This document shows, piece after piece, positions 33,348-42,064 of a stretch of 50,234 bases of DNA (position 1 is the stretch's first letter; each line of letters opens with the position of its first letter). This DNA comes from an uncultured Paracoccaceae bacterium (GTDB lineage: Bacteria > Pseudomonadota > Alphaproteobacteria > Rhodobacterales > Rhodobacteraceae). A program made the translations under genes and the position numbers. The notes under the pieces were generated by a model that saw nothing but the letters and a program-made list of their open reading frames with translations, was not told where the DNA came from and ran no database searches. The stretch covers positions 1-50,234 of the forward strand of contig CALBSG010000136.1 in the NCBI GenBank assembly GCA_937927675.1, given 5' to 3'.

Positions 33348-36077
33348 TCAAGCCGCGCGACGCAGGGCCGGATCGGCCGACAACAAAAGCCGCGCCTCAT
33401 GCGATTTCAAGATCTGCCGGGCGGCATGATATCCTTCGGGCTGTACCGCCTCCGGCATCTCGGCAAACACCTTGAACAGTTCGGCACGGGCTGCATCCTC
33501 AAGCCCGCCAATGTTTCTCGCAGCAGGCAGGAAGCTTTCGCTCCAGACCCCATCGGCCAAGATCACCTCGTGATGGTCGAACATCAGGTGAAGATAGGTC
33601 ACCTCTTGCACCATCGTCTGCACGACGCCGGGCTGCCCCGCCAAATGCAGCGCACGTACGAAGACCTCGTCCTCGCCGAAATACAGCGCGGCGCGCGGCC
33701 CTTCGGCCAGCATGCAGTGCTGGCGCGACACCATCATGTCGTGGCTGGGCAGGTTCGGCCCCAAGGCCCCCTTATGGAACAAAATCGGGTGCAGGGCCGG
33801 ATCGGCCTGCAATTCGGCGGCGGGGATCGTGCGATTGCCGATCCAGCGGATCGGTTGCAACCCGCGGTCGCGGGTCAGCACCAGATCGCCGGGCTGCAAC
33901 GTCTCGATCTCCCGCGGCCCCGTGGCGGTTTCCACCATGGCACCGGGCGTAAAGCAGGCAATCCCGCTGTCGATACCGGAATAGCTGAGCGTGCCGATGA
34001 CATTGCCGAAGGCATCAAGGAACTGCACCACACCCGAGGTATGGTCATTCGGATCTTTCAGGATGCGGTAGGGGGTCGATCCCGACAGATCCAAGACGTC
34101 GTTGTCGCCCGCACCGCCGACGATGGTATCCCCAATGCCGCCGGCAAAGGTGTCTGACCCAGTTCCACCGGTCAGCAGGTCATTGCCCGCCCCGCCCGAA
34201 ATCAGATCATTGCCATCGCCGCCATAGATCGCGTCATTGCCGGTGCCGCCATAGAGGCTATCCGCGCCCAACCCGCCATCCAAAAGGTCGTTGCCTGCCC
34301 CGCCAGAAACGTTGTCGGCACCTGCCCCACCATAGGCAAGGTCGTTGCCGTCGCCCGCGTCGACAAGGTCATCTCCATCGCCGCCATAGGCACTGTCATT
34401 GCCCGCGCCGCCATAAACCGCGTCGTTGCCCTCGCCACCGGTGGCGCTGTCATCGCCAGCCCCCGCAAGGACAGTGTCATTGCCTTCGTCGCCATGAACA
34501 ATGTCGTTGCCGGCGCCGACATCCATATAGTCATTGCCAGCCCCGCCAGAGAAGATGTTGGTGTAAACATCCCCCGTCAGGCCCTGATTGTCGAAGCCAA
34601 TCAGCGTATCATCAAAGGCAGACCCGATGATGCCATCAACGCCTTGCAGCACGTCCCCCGTGGCGTGGCCACCCGAGGCTGTGTTCGAGGTCAGGTTGAT
34701 CGAGACAGCCGCATTGGACTCGCGATAGTCGAGGAAATCCATGCCCTCGCCGCCATAAAGCGTATCGCGCCCCGCGCCACCGGCCAGCGTGTCATCACCG
34801 GTGCCCGCCTCGACATAATCATTGCCCAAACCGCCCGACAGGACGTTGCCCGCTGTCGAGCCATAAAGGGAGTCGTTGTAGATCGAGCCAAAGATATTCT
34901 CGACCGCGACAAGCGTGTCGCCCGCGGCCATCCCGCCTGAGCCAGCGCCGCTGGCCAGATTGACGTTCACCCCCGCCGTGCTGTCGGAATAGTCGATGCT
35001 GTCGATGCCGGCGCCGCCCTCCATCCGATCAGATCCGGCGCCGCCCTGCATGAGATCATTGCCGTCGCCGCCGTAAAGGCTGTCACCACCTGCGCCGCCG
35101 TAAAGGCTGTCCTCGCCCGCGCCGCCGGTCAGCGTATTGGCATTGCCGTCCCCGGCCAAAAGGTCGGCGTAGTTCGACCCCAGAAGGTTTTCGATCTGAC
35201 TTAGGACGTCGCCATCGGCGTCGCCGCCCACACCTGCGCCAGTGATCAGATTGACCGTAACCCCCTCGGCCGAGGCGGTATAATCGACCGTATCCGTGCC
35301 GGTGCCGCCGATCAGCGTGTCAGCCCCCGCGCCGCCAATCATGGAATCGTTGCCCGCAGCCCCCGACAAAAGGTTCGCGTTTGCGTCCCCGGTCAACGTG
35401 TCGTTATAGGCCGAACCGCTGATACCTTCGATGCTGGAGCCGACGTCGCCCGCCGCATGGCCACCGCTGTTTGCCCCGCTGGCCAGATTGATACTGACCG
35501 CCGCCGTCGAGCCGGCGTAATCCACGATGTCAAAGCCATCACCGCCATAAAGCCCGTCCGCCCCGGCGCCGCCCTCCAGCGTGTCATTTCCCGCACCGCC
35601 GTACAGATAATCGGTGCCCGCCGCGCCAGATAAATCATTTGCGCCCGCATCGCCCGTCAGGGTGTCGGAATAGGCCGACCCGGTGATGTTTTCGATTTCG
35701 ACAAGAATGTCGCCTGCGCCATGGCCACCAGTTCCGGCCGTGCCGTTGAGGTTGACGTTCACCCCGGCGTTTGAACTGGTGTAATCGGCCGTATCATTGC
35801 CCGCGCCGCCATAAAGCGTGTCGTTGCCCAGCGCCCCGACCAGCGTATCGTTGCCATCGCCGCCATAAAGCAGATCGTTACCCGACCCCGCATTCAGCTG
35901 GTCGTTGCCGCCATAGGCGTTCAGCGTGTCGGCCCCGGTTCCCCCAGTCAGGGTCTCGTTGCCAGTGGTGCCATTATAGACGGGCACGTCGGTTACCTGC
36001 TCTGCCTGTCCGCCGTGGTCTGATGCCCGGTCGAACCGTTTGTTTCCCGCACCTTGGAAGGGCGCGGCTTGCCTCAT
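33348..36077 (-). CDS. Secreted RTX-repeat protein with C-terminal Hint domain
   Basis: Large calcium-binding protein of 909 residues. From about residue 38 to 690 it is made of RTX nonapeptides (GGxGxDxLx, for example YGGDGNDTLVGA) interrupted by five longer modules of about 90 residues with DYTxSxAGVxVNL and IENIxGSxYxDxL. From Cys708 (CFTPGAMVETATG) runs a Hint (hedgehog/intein-type) domain of 202 residues, which ends the protein. RTX proteins leave the cell by type I secretion, and the Hint domain may self-cleave; both are inference. The start is uncertain: ATG 36077 has no clear ribosome site, a GTG at 35987 (VPVYNGTTGNETL) would begin directly at the repeats. Confidence 0.9.
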   Translation of the reverse strand: MRQAAPFQGAGNKRFDRASDHGGQAEQVTDVPVYNGTTGNETLTGGTGADTLNAYGGNDQLNAGSGNDLLYGGDGNDTLVGALGNDTLYGGAGNDTADYTSSNAGVNVNLNGTAGTGGHGAGDILVEIENITGSAYSDTLTGDAGANDLSGAAGTDYLYGGAGNDTLEGGAGADGLYGGDGFDIVDYAGSTAAVSINLASGANSGGHAAGDVGSSIEGISGSAYNDTLTGDANANLLSGAAGNDSMIGGAGADTLIGGTGTDTVDYTASAEGVTVNLITGAGVGGDADGDVLSQIENLLGSNYADLLAGDGNANTLTGGAGEDSLYGGAGGDSLYGGDGNDLMQGGAGSDRMEGGAGIDSIDYSDSTAGVNVNLASGAGSGGMAAGDTLVAVENIFGSIYNDSLYGSTAGNVLSGGLGNDYVEAGTGDDTLAGGAGRDTLYGGEGMDFLDYRESNAAVSINLTSNTASGGHATGDVLQGVDGIIGSAFDDTLIGFDNQGLTGDVYTNIFSGGAGNDYMDVGAGNDIVHGDEGNDTVLAGAGDDSATGGEGNDAVYGGAGNDSAYGGDGDDLVDAGDGNDLAYGGAGADNVSGGAGNDLLDGGLGADSLYGGTGNDAIYGGDGNDLISGGAGNDLLTGGTGSDTFAGGIGDTIVGGAGDNDVLDLSGSTPYRILKDPNDHTSGVVQFLDAFGNVIGTLSYSGIDSGIACFTPGAMVETATGPREIETLQPGDLVLTRDRGLQPIRWIGNRTIPAAELQADPALHPILFHKGALGPNLPSHDMMVSRQHCMLAEGPRAALYFGEDEVFVRALHLAGQPGVVQTMVQEVTYLHLMFDHHEVILADGVWSESFLPAARNIGGLEDAARAELFKVFAEMPEAVQPEGYHAARQILKSHEARLLLSADPALRRAA

Positions 36078-36196
36078 CCCGAATACGAGCAGAAATTAAG
36101 GCAAATTCATGGCAAATGCGGCGAAACCGGCAAAATTGTTGCCGATTTGTGGCGGAAACCCTTCACAAATCAGACCTTTGCTTTGAATTTTTTGCG

Positions 36197-36212
36197 TTAA
36201 CTTGGCGTTAAC
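36197..36212 (+). promoter_or_regulatory. CtrA box
   Basis: TTAA-CTTGGCG-TTAAC fits the full alphaproteobacterial CtrA consensus TTAA-N7-TTAAC exactly. It ends 22 bases before the lipoprotein start at 36235 and is 120 bases ahead of the divergent RTX gene. Confidence 0.65.
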
Positions 36213-36234
36213 CTTGGGCAGGCAAGCTAATGAT

Positions 36235-36528
36235 ATGAAACAATTTCTTGTCCCCATTGCATTTGCTCTGACCGCCTGCGGGGCACAACCCGCGCCCGAA
36301 TTCTTTGCCGCACAGCGCGCCGACGTCACCCGCGACGGCCGGCCCTATACGGTGTTTTATACCGAAAACCGGGTAGAGGTGATCCGCCAAGGCTACGCCA
36401 AGCGCGGTGACCACTCTGCAATCCGCGCCGCCATGATTGCCCTGATCCCCGAGGTGACCGGCTGCAAGCTGGTTGAAAGCACACTGCGTGGCGACAGCGG
36501 CGAAATGCGCGGCTCAATCCGCTGTTAG
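36235..36528 (+). CDS. Small putative lipoprotein
   Basis: A 97-residue protein of unknown function. The signal MKQFLVPIAFALTACG ends in a lipobox LTAC, predicting lipid attachment at Cys15. The mature part is basic and soluble (VTRDGRPYTVFYTENRVEVIRQGY) with two further cysteines near the end (CKLVES, SIRC) that could bridge. A CtrA box lies immediately upstream. It overlaps the end of the convergent 69-residue gene by four bases. Confidence 0.75.
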   Translation: MKQFLVPIAFALTACGAQPAPEFFAAQRADVTRDGRPYTVFYTENRVEVIRQGYAKRGDHSAIRAAMIALIPEVTGCKLVESTLRGDSGEMRGSIRC

Positions 36529-36734
36529 CGGCGCAGAAACAATTCCCAAAGCGCCCAGACGGCGCTGCCAGCGAACACCATGCCCCAACCTGGGCTGCCC
36601 ATGGTGAAATCCATCACGGCCATCAGCACCGGGACAGCCACGGTCAGGGCACGCACCCAAGCCTTGCTGAAAAAGACATGATCGCGATCCAGAAAGCGCG
36701 GCTTGCTCTTTTCGGGTTTGTGATCATCGGTCAT
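36525..36734 (-). CDS. Small membrane protein after the formate channel
   Basis: A 69-residue protein with an N-terminal charged part (MTDDHKPEKSKPRFLDRDHVFFSKAWVRA) and two likely membrane segments (ALTVAVPVLMAVMDF, GMVFAGSAVWALWELF), ending FLRR. I do not recognise the family. Its start overlaps the stop of the FocA-type gene by four bases, so it is co-translated with the channel and may be an accessory subunit; that is inference. Confidence 0.72.
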   Translation of the reverse strand: MTDDHKPEKSKPRFLDRDHVFFSKAWVRALTVAVPVLMAVMDFTMGSPGWGMVFAGSAVWALWELFLRR

Positions 36735-37516
36735 GCGCTGGCTCCCTTGCCGCAAAGATACGCATAGCGGTAAGCCAATGCTACCCCGCCCGCACCGCCC
36801 ACAACATTGCCAAGTGTCACCCAGAATAAATTTCCCAAAGCCGCGCCAAGCGGGATCTCGGCCCCGGCAAGCGCCCCCAATGGCAGGAAAAACATATTGG
36901 CGACGGAATGTTCCAACCCCAAAAGCACAAAGGTGCTGATCGGCCAAAGGATCGCCAGAATTTTTCCGGTGGTGTCACGGGCCGAAAACGTCAGCCAGAC
37001 CGCAAGGCAAACCAACGCATTGCAAAGCGCACCTTTGATCAACCACGGTAGGGCAGAACCCGCCACCTTGGTCAAAGCGACCTGCCCTGCAATCTCACCA
37101 ATTGGCCCCTGCAACAGACCCGAAAGCCAAAAGGCCAGTGCCAGCCCGACCGCGCCAGTCAGATTGCCCAGATAGACGACACCCCAATTGCGCAGCAAAG
37201 CGCCGAGGGTGATTTTGCCATCCACGGCCGCCATCACCATCAGTGCATTGCCGGTGAACAACTCTGCCCCTCCAACGATCACAAGAATCAGCCCCAATGC
37301 AAAGACCACACCGCCCAAAAGCCGCTGTGGCCCAAAACCAAGATCGGCCCCGGCCATCACCATAAGATAGGCCACCGCGCCAAAGCCGATGAAGGCGCCA
37401 GCCAAGAGGGCCAGCGTGAACATCTGGCCAAGGGGCAACCGCGCCTTGGCAACGCCAGCACCTTCAATCAGCGCGGCAATCTCGGCGGGTTTATAGGCAT
37501 CATGGTCATTCGGCAT
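36731..37516 (-). CDS. focA: FNT-family formate/nitrite channel (FocA/NirC type)
   Basis: Pentameric inner-membrane channel for formate or nitrite, 261 residues with six membrane segments. The family motif GGAELFTGNALMV is present near residue 85, and the second half has LEHSVANMFFLPLGAL, including the conserved NMF and the gating Ser-Leu region. Histidine at the LEHS position is conserved in the family. GGAG lies eight bases ahead of the start at 37516, chosen over a longer frame. Together with the formate-releasing dimethylformamidase and formate dehydrogenase in this window, formate is the more likely substrate, nitrite is not excluded. Confidence 0.9.
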   Translation of the reverse strand: MPNDHDAYKPAEIAALIEGAGVAKARLPLGQMFTLALLAGAFIGFGAVAYLMVMAGADLGFGPQRLLGGVVFALGLILVIVGGAELFTGNALMVMAAVDGKITLGALLRNWGVVYLGNLTGAVGLALAFWLSGLLQGPIGEIAGQVALTKVAGSALPWLIKGALCNALVCLAVWLTFSARDTTGKILAILWPISTFVLLGLEHSVANMFFLPLGALAGAEIPLGAALGNLFWVTLGNVVGGAGGVALAYRYAYLCGKGASA

Positions 37517-37616
37517 CGTGGTCTCCAAAAGTGCATCTAACTCTTGGCACAAGCGGCACGGAAACGTGATGATTTATCGCAAAGGACATGCAAGACTGTA
37601 ACGAGGAGGGCCGCCA

Positions 37617-37946
37617 ATGTCACACAAATCGCTTGCCATCTCGCCCGGCTTTGCAGGGCAAACCGTCATCACCACCTTCGAGATGACCCCCGCAACAGCG
37701 CATGACCTGATGGATAAGTTGCGCGCTGCCTATGACGAGGTGATCCGTCATCAGCCGGGCTTCATCTCGGCCGCGTTGCATATGAACGACGCCATGACGC
37801 GGATCTGCAACTATTCGCAATGGCAGCGGCGCGAGGATTATCAGGCCATGCTGCGCACGACGGAAATGCGTGAAAGGAACCGCGTCATCAACACGCTGTG
37901 CCGCGGGTTTGAGCCGGTCATGTATGAGGCGATGGAAGTGCTTTAA
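37617..37946 (+). CDS. Antibiotic biosynthesis monooxygenase-type protein
   Basis: A 109-residue protein of the ABM dimeric ferredoxin-like fold: FEMTPATAHDLMDKLRAAYDEVIRHQPGFISAALHMND, then ICNYSQWQRREDYQAML. Family members are small cofactor-free oxygenases or heme-degrading enzymes, or have no known activity. GAGGAGGG precedes the start. It converges on uvrC with a four-base overlap. Confidence 0.85.
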   Translation: MSHKSLAISPGFAGQTVITTFEMTPATAHDLMDKLRAAYDEVIRHQPGFISAALHMNDAMTRICNYSQWQRREDYQAMLRTTEMRERNRVINTLCRGFEPVMYEAMEVL

Positions 37947-39796
37947 CCGGGATTGAAAAAGCCATGGATGGTTTCCGCCATGGCCTGAGAAATCCCATCC
38001 ACCGCCATCAGATCGGGCACACCGGCCCGGCTGACCGCCTTGGCACTGCCGAAATGTGCCAGCAGCGCGCGTTTGCGCCCCGCGCCCACGCCGGGAATTT
38101 CGTCAAGCGGCGTTGCTGACACCGCCTTGGCCCGTTTGGCCCGATGCGCGCCGTTGGCCCAGCGGTGGGCCTCATCCCGCAATCGTTGGATGAAATACAG
38201 CACCGGATCGTTGCGCGGCAACGCCATGGGGGGCATGCCGTCACGGTGGAATTCCTCTTTGCCCGCGTCGCGGTCAATGCCCTTGGCCACCCCGATCACC
38301 GCAACATCATCGGCCCCCAATTCGGCCAGCACGCCGACAACTGCGGAAATCTGCCCCGCCCCCCCGTCGATCAGCAGAAGATCCGGCCACATCTCGGTCT
38401 TGCGTTCAGGGTCTTCTTTCAACAGCCGCTCAAAGCGCCGGGTCAGAACCTCGCGCATCATGCCGAAATCGTCAGAATTCGCCCCCGCCTCGGATCGGAT
38501 GTTGAACTTGCGGTATTGGCTTTTCAGGAACCCTTCGGCCCCCGCGACGATCATGCCCCCCACGGCATCGCTGCCCTGAATATGGGCGTTATCGTACACC
38601 TCGATCCGCGCAGGTGGGCCGTCCAGATCAAAAGCCGCGGCCAAGCCGGCCAAGAGTTTGTTCTGGGTGGAACTTTCCGACATCCGCCGGGCAAGGCTTT
38701 CGCGGGCGTTTCGGGTGGCGTTTTCGACCAGCTCAGCCTTCTCGCCCCGCAGGGGAACCGCCAGTTCCACCTTGCGACCGGCACGCGCCGAGAGAGCCTC
38801 GGCCACCAGATCGGGATTTTCAACCGCATGCGACAACAGCACCAGCCGGGGCGGTTCCTTGTCATCGTAGAACTGGGTCAGAAAGGCCTCGAGGATCTCG
38901 GGCTCTTCCGCCCCGGCCCCAGTTTTCGGATAGAAATCCCGGTTGCCCCATGACTGGTTGGCCCGGATAAAGAACACCTGCACGCAAGCCTGCCCATGCT
39001 CCAGGTGCACAGCCACAACATCCGCCTCGGCCACCCCCTGCGGGTTGATGCCTTGCGACTGCTGGACCTGGGTCAGCGCCTTGATCCGGTCCCGTAGGGC
39101 CGCGGCGCGTTCAAACTCCATCGCGTCCGAAGCCAGCGTCATCTCCCGGGCCAGATTGGCCTGAACGGCAGTGGATTTTCCGTCGAGAAACCGCTCGGCA
39201 TCCTCGACCAGCGCGGCATATTCGGTCTCGTTCACGCGCCCCACACAGGGTGCGGCGCAGCGCTTGATCTGATGCTGCAGGCAGGGCCGGGTGCGGCTGG
39301 CGAACATGCTGTCGCTGCAATTGCGCAGCAGAAAGACTTTTTGCAGCTGGTTCAGCGTCCGATTGACCGCGCCTGCGCTGGCAAAGGGACCGAAATAGCG
39401 CCCTTTCTCTTTCTTCGCCCCCCGATGTTTTTTGATCTGCGGAAAGGCATGCTCGCGGCTGATGAGGATGTTCGGAAATGACTTGTCGTCGCGCAACAGC
39501 ACGTTGTAGCGCGGCTTCAACTGCTTGATGAGGTTTTGTTCCAGCAGCAGCGCCTCAAGCTCCGTCCGCGTGGTCAGGAACATCATCGAGGTCGTCTCGT
39601 GGATCATCCGCGCGATCCGCGCCGAATGGCCCGAGGGGCGCGCATAATTCGAAACCCGCGCTTTCAGGTTCCGTGCCTTGCCGACATACAGCACCTCAGA
39701 CGCGGCGTTCAGCATGCGGTAAACCCCCGGACTTGCGTCCAAAGTGCGCAGATAGTCCTGAATCAGCTCATGGCCGGTGAGGGGTGTTTCGCTCAT
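37943..39796 (-). CDS. uvrC: UvrC, excinuclease ABC subunit C
   Basis: Dual-incision nuclease of nucleotide excision repair, 617 residues. The N-terminal GIY-YIG nuclease starts with SPGVYRMLNAASEVLYVGKARNLKARV, the cysteine-rich part has CLQHQIKRCAAPCVG, and the UVR domain is AMEFERAAALRDRIKALTQV. The RNase H-like nuclease domain follows (RIEVYDNAHIQGSDAVGGMIV, LLIDGGAGQ) and two helix-hairpin-helix motifs end it (IPGVGAGRKRALLAHFGSAKAV). The family normally ends close to this. uvrB lies 20 kb away in the same window. Confidence 0.98.
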   Translation of the reverse strand: MSETPLTGHELIQDYLRTLDASPGVYRMLNAASEVLYVGKARNLKARVSNYARPSGHSARIARMIHETTSMMFLTTRTELEALLLEQNLIKQLKPRYNVLLRDDKSFPNILISREHAFPQIKKHRGAKKEKGRYFGPFASAGAVNRTLNQLQKVFLLRNCSDSMFASRTRPCLQHQIKRCAAPCVGRVNETEYAALVEDAERFLDGKSTAVQANLAREMTLASDAMEFERAAALRDRIKALTQVQQSQGINPQGVAEADVVAVHLEHGQACVQVFFIRANQSWGNRDFYPKTGAGAEEPEILEAFLTQFYDDKEPPRLVLLSHAVENPDLVAEALSARAGRKVELAVPLRGEKAELVENATRNARESLARRMSESSTQNKLLAGLAAAFDLDGPPARIEVYDNAHIQGSDAVGGMIVAGAEGFLKSQYRKFNIRSEAGANSDDFGMMREVLTRRFERLLKEDPERKTEMWPDLLLIDGGAGQISAVVGVLAELGADDVAVIGVAKGIDRDAGKEEFHRDGMPPMALPRNDPVLYFIQRLRDEAHRWANGAHRAKRAKAVSATPLDEIPGVGAGRKRALLAHFGSAKAVSRAGVPDLMAVDGISQAMAETIHGFFNPG

Positions 39797-40107
39797 GCAG
39801 AAAGAGGCCTTTGGGATACATTGATTCTCGCGGCTGGCTGCAATGATAGCCGCGGCGCGGCAAGAGGGAAGAAGTCCACCGCTTTTGTGGATAACTTTGC
39901 GGAGAACTTTTCCGGAGCGTCAAATTTCCCTTGTTTTTGGCGGGCCTCCCCGAGTTGCCTGTTTTTTAGGCAAATCGATAAGGCATTGATATTAAACAAA
40001 AGATTTTTAACCATCCAGCAAATCCCTGATAAATCAGGAGATTTTACAAACCCCGCGCGGCATTTCAGGGCAAAGTGGACAACTCGCCGCATGGCAAGCG
40101 CCAAGGC
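39797..40107. other. AT-rich intergenic stretch with DnaA box and CtrA half-site
   Basis: No gene in 311 bases. A perfect DnaA box TTATCCACA lies on the minus strand at 39886-39894. A LexA-like GAAC-TTTTCCG-GAGC is at 39904-39918, and a run of much lower GC follows (39960-40050). This AT-rich part includes TTAACCAT (40007-40014), a CtrA half-site, and the palindrome CCTGAT-AA-ATCAGG at 40025-40038. The promoter of uvrC must be here. Confidence 0.5.
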
Positions 40108-40884
40108 TCACTCAACCCCGAGCACATCCGGGGTTTGCCAACCCAGATGCTGACCGCCATCGACAGCGATCATCTGGCCCGTCACAGCCGGGGAATCGAG
40201 GAAAAAACCCAAGGCCGCGGTGATGTCGGCAGGGTTTGCGCCGCGGCGCAATACGGTTGCCGCACGCTGGCGTGCGAAATGCCCATCGCTTTGGCGCACC
40301 CCTTGCAGGGTGGGACCGGGACCGATGGCATTGACGCGGATCTGCGGAGCAAGCCCCTGCGCTGCGGTGCGGGTCAGCGCCCAAAGGCCCATCTTGGCCA
40401 AGGTATAGGACATGAATTCCGGCGTCAGCTTGTGCACCCGCTGGTCGATCATATTGACGACCAAAGCACTGGCCACCGGTTCACCCGCCGCATCGACGCC
40501 AGCCTCGGGCGCTTGCGCGGCGAAGCCTTGCGTCAGCACAAAGGGCGCCCGCAGGTTAGATTCCATCGCCCGATCCCAGCTTTTGCGCGTGGCCGATCGG
40601 ATCGTATCATATTCAAAAATCGAGGCATTGTTGACCAGCACCGTCAACGGCCCACCCAGCCCCTGCACGGCCATCGGGATCAGCTTTTCGACCTGCGCCT
40701 CGATCAAGAGATCGGCACGCAGCGCACAGGCCCGACGCCCCATGGCGGTGATTTCCTTGACCACGGCCTCCGCCTCACTGCGCGAGGCGGCATAGTGGAT
40801 CGCCACATCATAGCCCCGCCGCGCCAGATAGAGCGCCATCTCGCGGCCAAGTCGCTTGCCCGCCCCCGTCACCAAAGCCCGCAT
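40108..40884 (-). CDS. Short-chain dehydrogenase/reductase
   Basis: NAD(P)-dependent oxidoreductase of 258 residues. The cofactor motif TGAGKRLG at residues 6-13 (TGxxxxxG), NNAS at about 85, and the catalytic YTLAK (YxxxK) are present. The TGAGKRLGREMAL opening and the arginine-based cofactor loop (HYAASRSEAEAVV) resemble FolM/pteridine-reductase-like SDRs, suggesting dihydropteridine reduction, not certain. It follows the 62-residue gene after two bases in a minus-strand operon with the S49 protease. Confidence 0.88.
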   Translation of the reverse strand: MRALVTGAGKRLGREMALYLARRGYDVAIHYAASRSEAEAVVKEITAMGRRACALRADLLIEAQVEKLIPMAVQGLGGPLTVLVNNASIFEYDTIRSATRKSWDRAMESNLRAPFVLTQGFAAQAPEAGVDAAGEPVASALVVNMIDQRVHKLTPEFMSYTLAKMGLWALTRTAAQGLAPQIRVNAIGPGPTLQGVRQSDGHFARQRAATVLRRGANPADITAALGFFLDSPAVTGQMIAVDGGQHLGWQTPDVLGVE

Positions 40885-40886
40885 TT

Positions 40887-41075
40887 TCAGGATTTCCTAC
40901 ACTCACAGCCCGACCGACCGATCATATAGCGCCCGCACCGCGGACAGGTAGGGGCTTTCGCCACTTTCTGCCGCAGTCGGGCCAACCCGCTGGGGCGGCC
41001 CGGAAACACCAGTTTGCCAATCATGCCGATCAGCAGCATGACAAGCAGGAACAGAAAGATGACTTTGATGAGCAT
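40887..41075 (-). CDS. Small membrane-anchored zinc-ribbon protein
   Basis: A 62-residue protein with one N-terminal membrane segment (LIKVIFLFLLVMLLIGMIGKLVF) and a C-terminal four-cysteine knuckle CPRCGRYMIGRSGCEC, which should hold zinc. Similar one-helix zinc-ribbon proteins occur next to these genes in Rhodobacteraceae, function unknown. The ATG directly follows the TAG stop of the S49 peptidase and two bases separate it from the SDR gene. Confidence 0.82.
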   Translation of the reverse strand: MLIKVIFLFLLVMLLIGMIGKLVFPGRPSGLARLRQKVAKAPTCPRCGRYMIGRSGCECRKS

Positions 41076-41864
41076 CTAGAGACCATAGCGCGCCATCAGC
41101 GCCCTGTCTTCCACCGACTGCATCAGATCATCGGCCACGGACAGGCCAAAACGCGCGAGCAACCCGCGCTTTTGCCCCAAAGGCACCAGCCGCACCTTAT
41201 CACCGAAAATCGCCTTCATCTTTGGCACCAGATGACCGACGCCATCGGCAAGCCCCAGATCCACCGCGCCCTGCCCCACCCAGACATCGGCATTGAACAG
41301 ATCCGCTGCGGCCAACCGGTCGCCGCGCCTCGCTTTTACATGTGCGATGAAGGCCTGATGGATCGGGGATTGCAGCGCGCGCAAACGGTCGATGTCTTCC
41401 GGCTTTTGCGGCAGGAACGGATCGGCCAGGCTTTTAGATTTGCCCGCTGCCACCACCCGTCGCTCAATGCCTTGCCGGGCCATGAATTCGGGGAAACCAA
41501 AGCTGGCAAAAATCACCCCGATGGATCCAAGGATGGAACTGTCATCGACCCAAATCTCATCGCCCGCGCAGGCCAGCCAATAGCCGCCGGATGCCGCGAC
41601 ATCCTCGACAAAGGCATAGACTTTCACGTCCTTCTCCGCCGCCAACCGCCGAATGCGGGCCGCGATCAGACTGGATTGCACCGGCGATCCCCCCGGCGAG
41701 TTGATGACAAGCGCCACAGCCGCAGGTTTTAGGCGGAAGGCTTTCTCGATCACCGGGGCAAGGCCTGCGTCCGACAGGGCATTGCGCCCAGTCCCAATGC
41801 CACCTTGAAGCCGGATGACGGGCACAAGGGGCGACTTTCTCAAAAAGGGAATGAAGCGTTTCAT
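41076..41864 (-). CDS. S49-family serine peptidase (SppA/SohB-like)
   Basis: Membrane-associated peptidase of 262 residues that degrades signal peptides or similar fragments. The crotonase-like fold is visible: VIRLQGGIG, VALVINSPGGSPVQSSLIAARIRRLA, then the serine in VEDVAASGGYWLACAGDEIW with SSILGSIGVIFASFG. The general-base lysine is expected in the segment VAAGKSKSLADPF. The start at 41864 (MKRFIPFLRKSP) is preferred over an upstream frame. First gene of the operon with the zinc-ribbon and SDR genes, divergent from the LysR gene. Confidence 0.92.
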   Translation of the reverse strand: MKRFIPFLRKSPLVPVIRLQGGIGTGRNALSDAGLAPVIEKAFRLKPAAVALVINSPGGSPVQSSLIAARIRRLAAEKDVKVYAFVEDVAASGGYWLACAGDEIWVDDSSILGSIGVIFASFGFPEFMARQGIERRVVAAGKSKSLADPFLPQKPEDIDRLRALQSPIHQAFIAHVKARRGDRLAAADLFNADVWVGQGAVDLGLADGVGHLVPKMKAIFGDKVRLVPLGQKRGLLARFGLSVADDLMQSVEDRALMARYGL

Positions 41865-42064
41865 GATCCATGAGGTAAGGGCCCGCACGCCGTTGTGCAA
41901 CGCCCCCTTGTCGGATTGGGGGCCAGCCCCCCATGCCAATGGCACACCCGGAGCATTTCATGAGGCGCAAATAAAAGAGCGCAGGCTCATGGGGTTTGCG
42001 CCTTTTCAAATACTCACCTTAGCGCGGCTTGCCACGGGCGCCTTGGCGGGCCACTTTGGCGCCC

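Noticed and set aside
34100..35980. Repeated short units that look like a CRISPR array
   Set aside because: The repeats are degenerate, in frame and encode RTX nonapeptides; there are no constant spacers.
39797..40107. Chromosomal replication origin
   Set aside because: Only one perfect DnaA box, and no dnaA, dnaN, hemE or parAB nearby.
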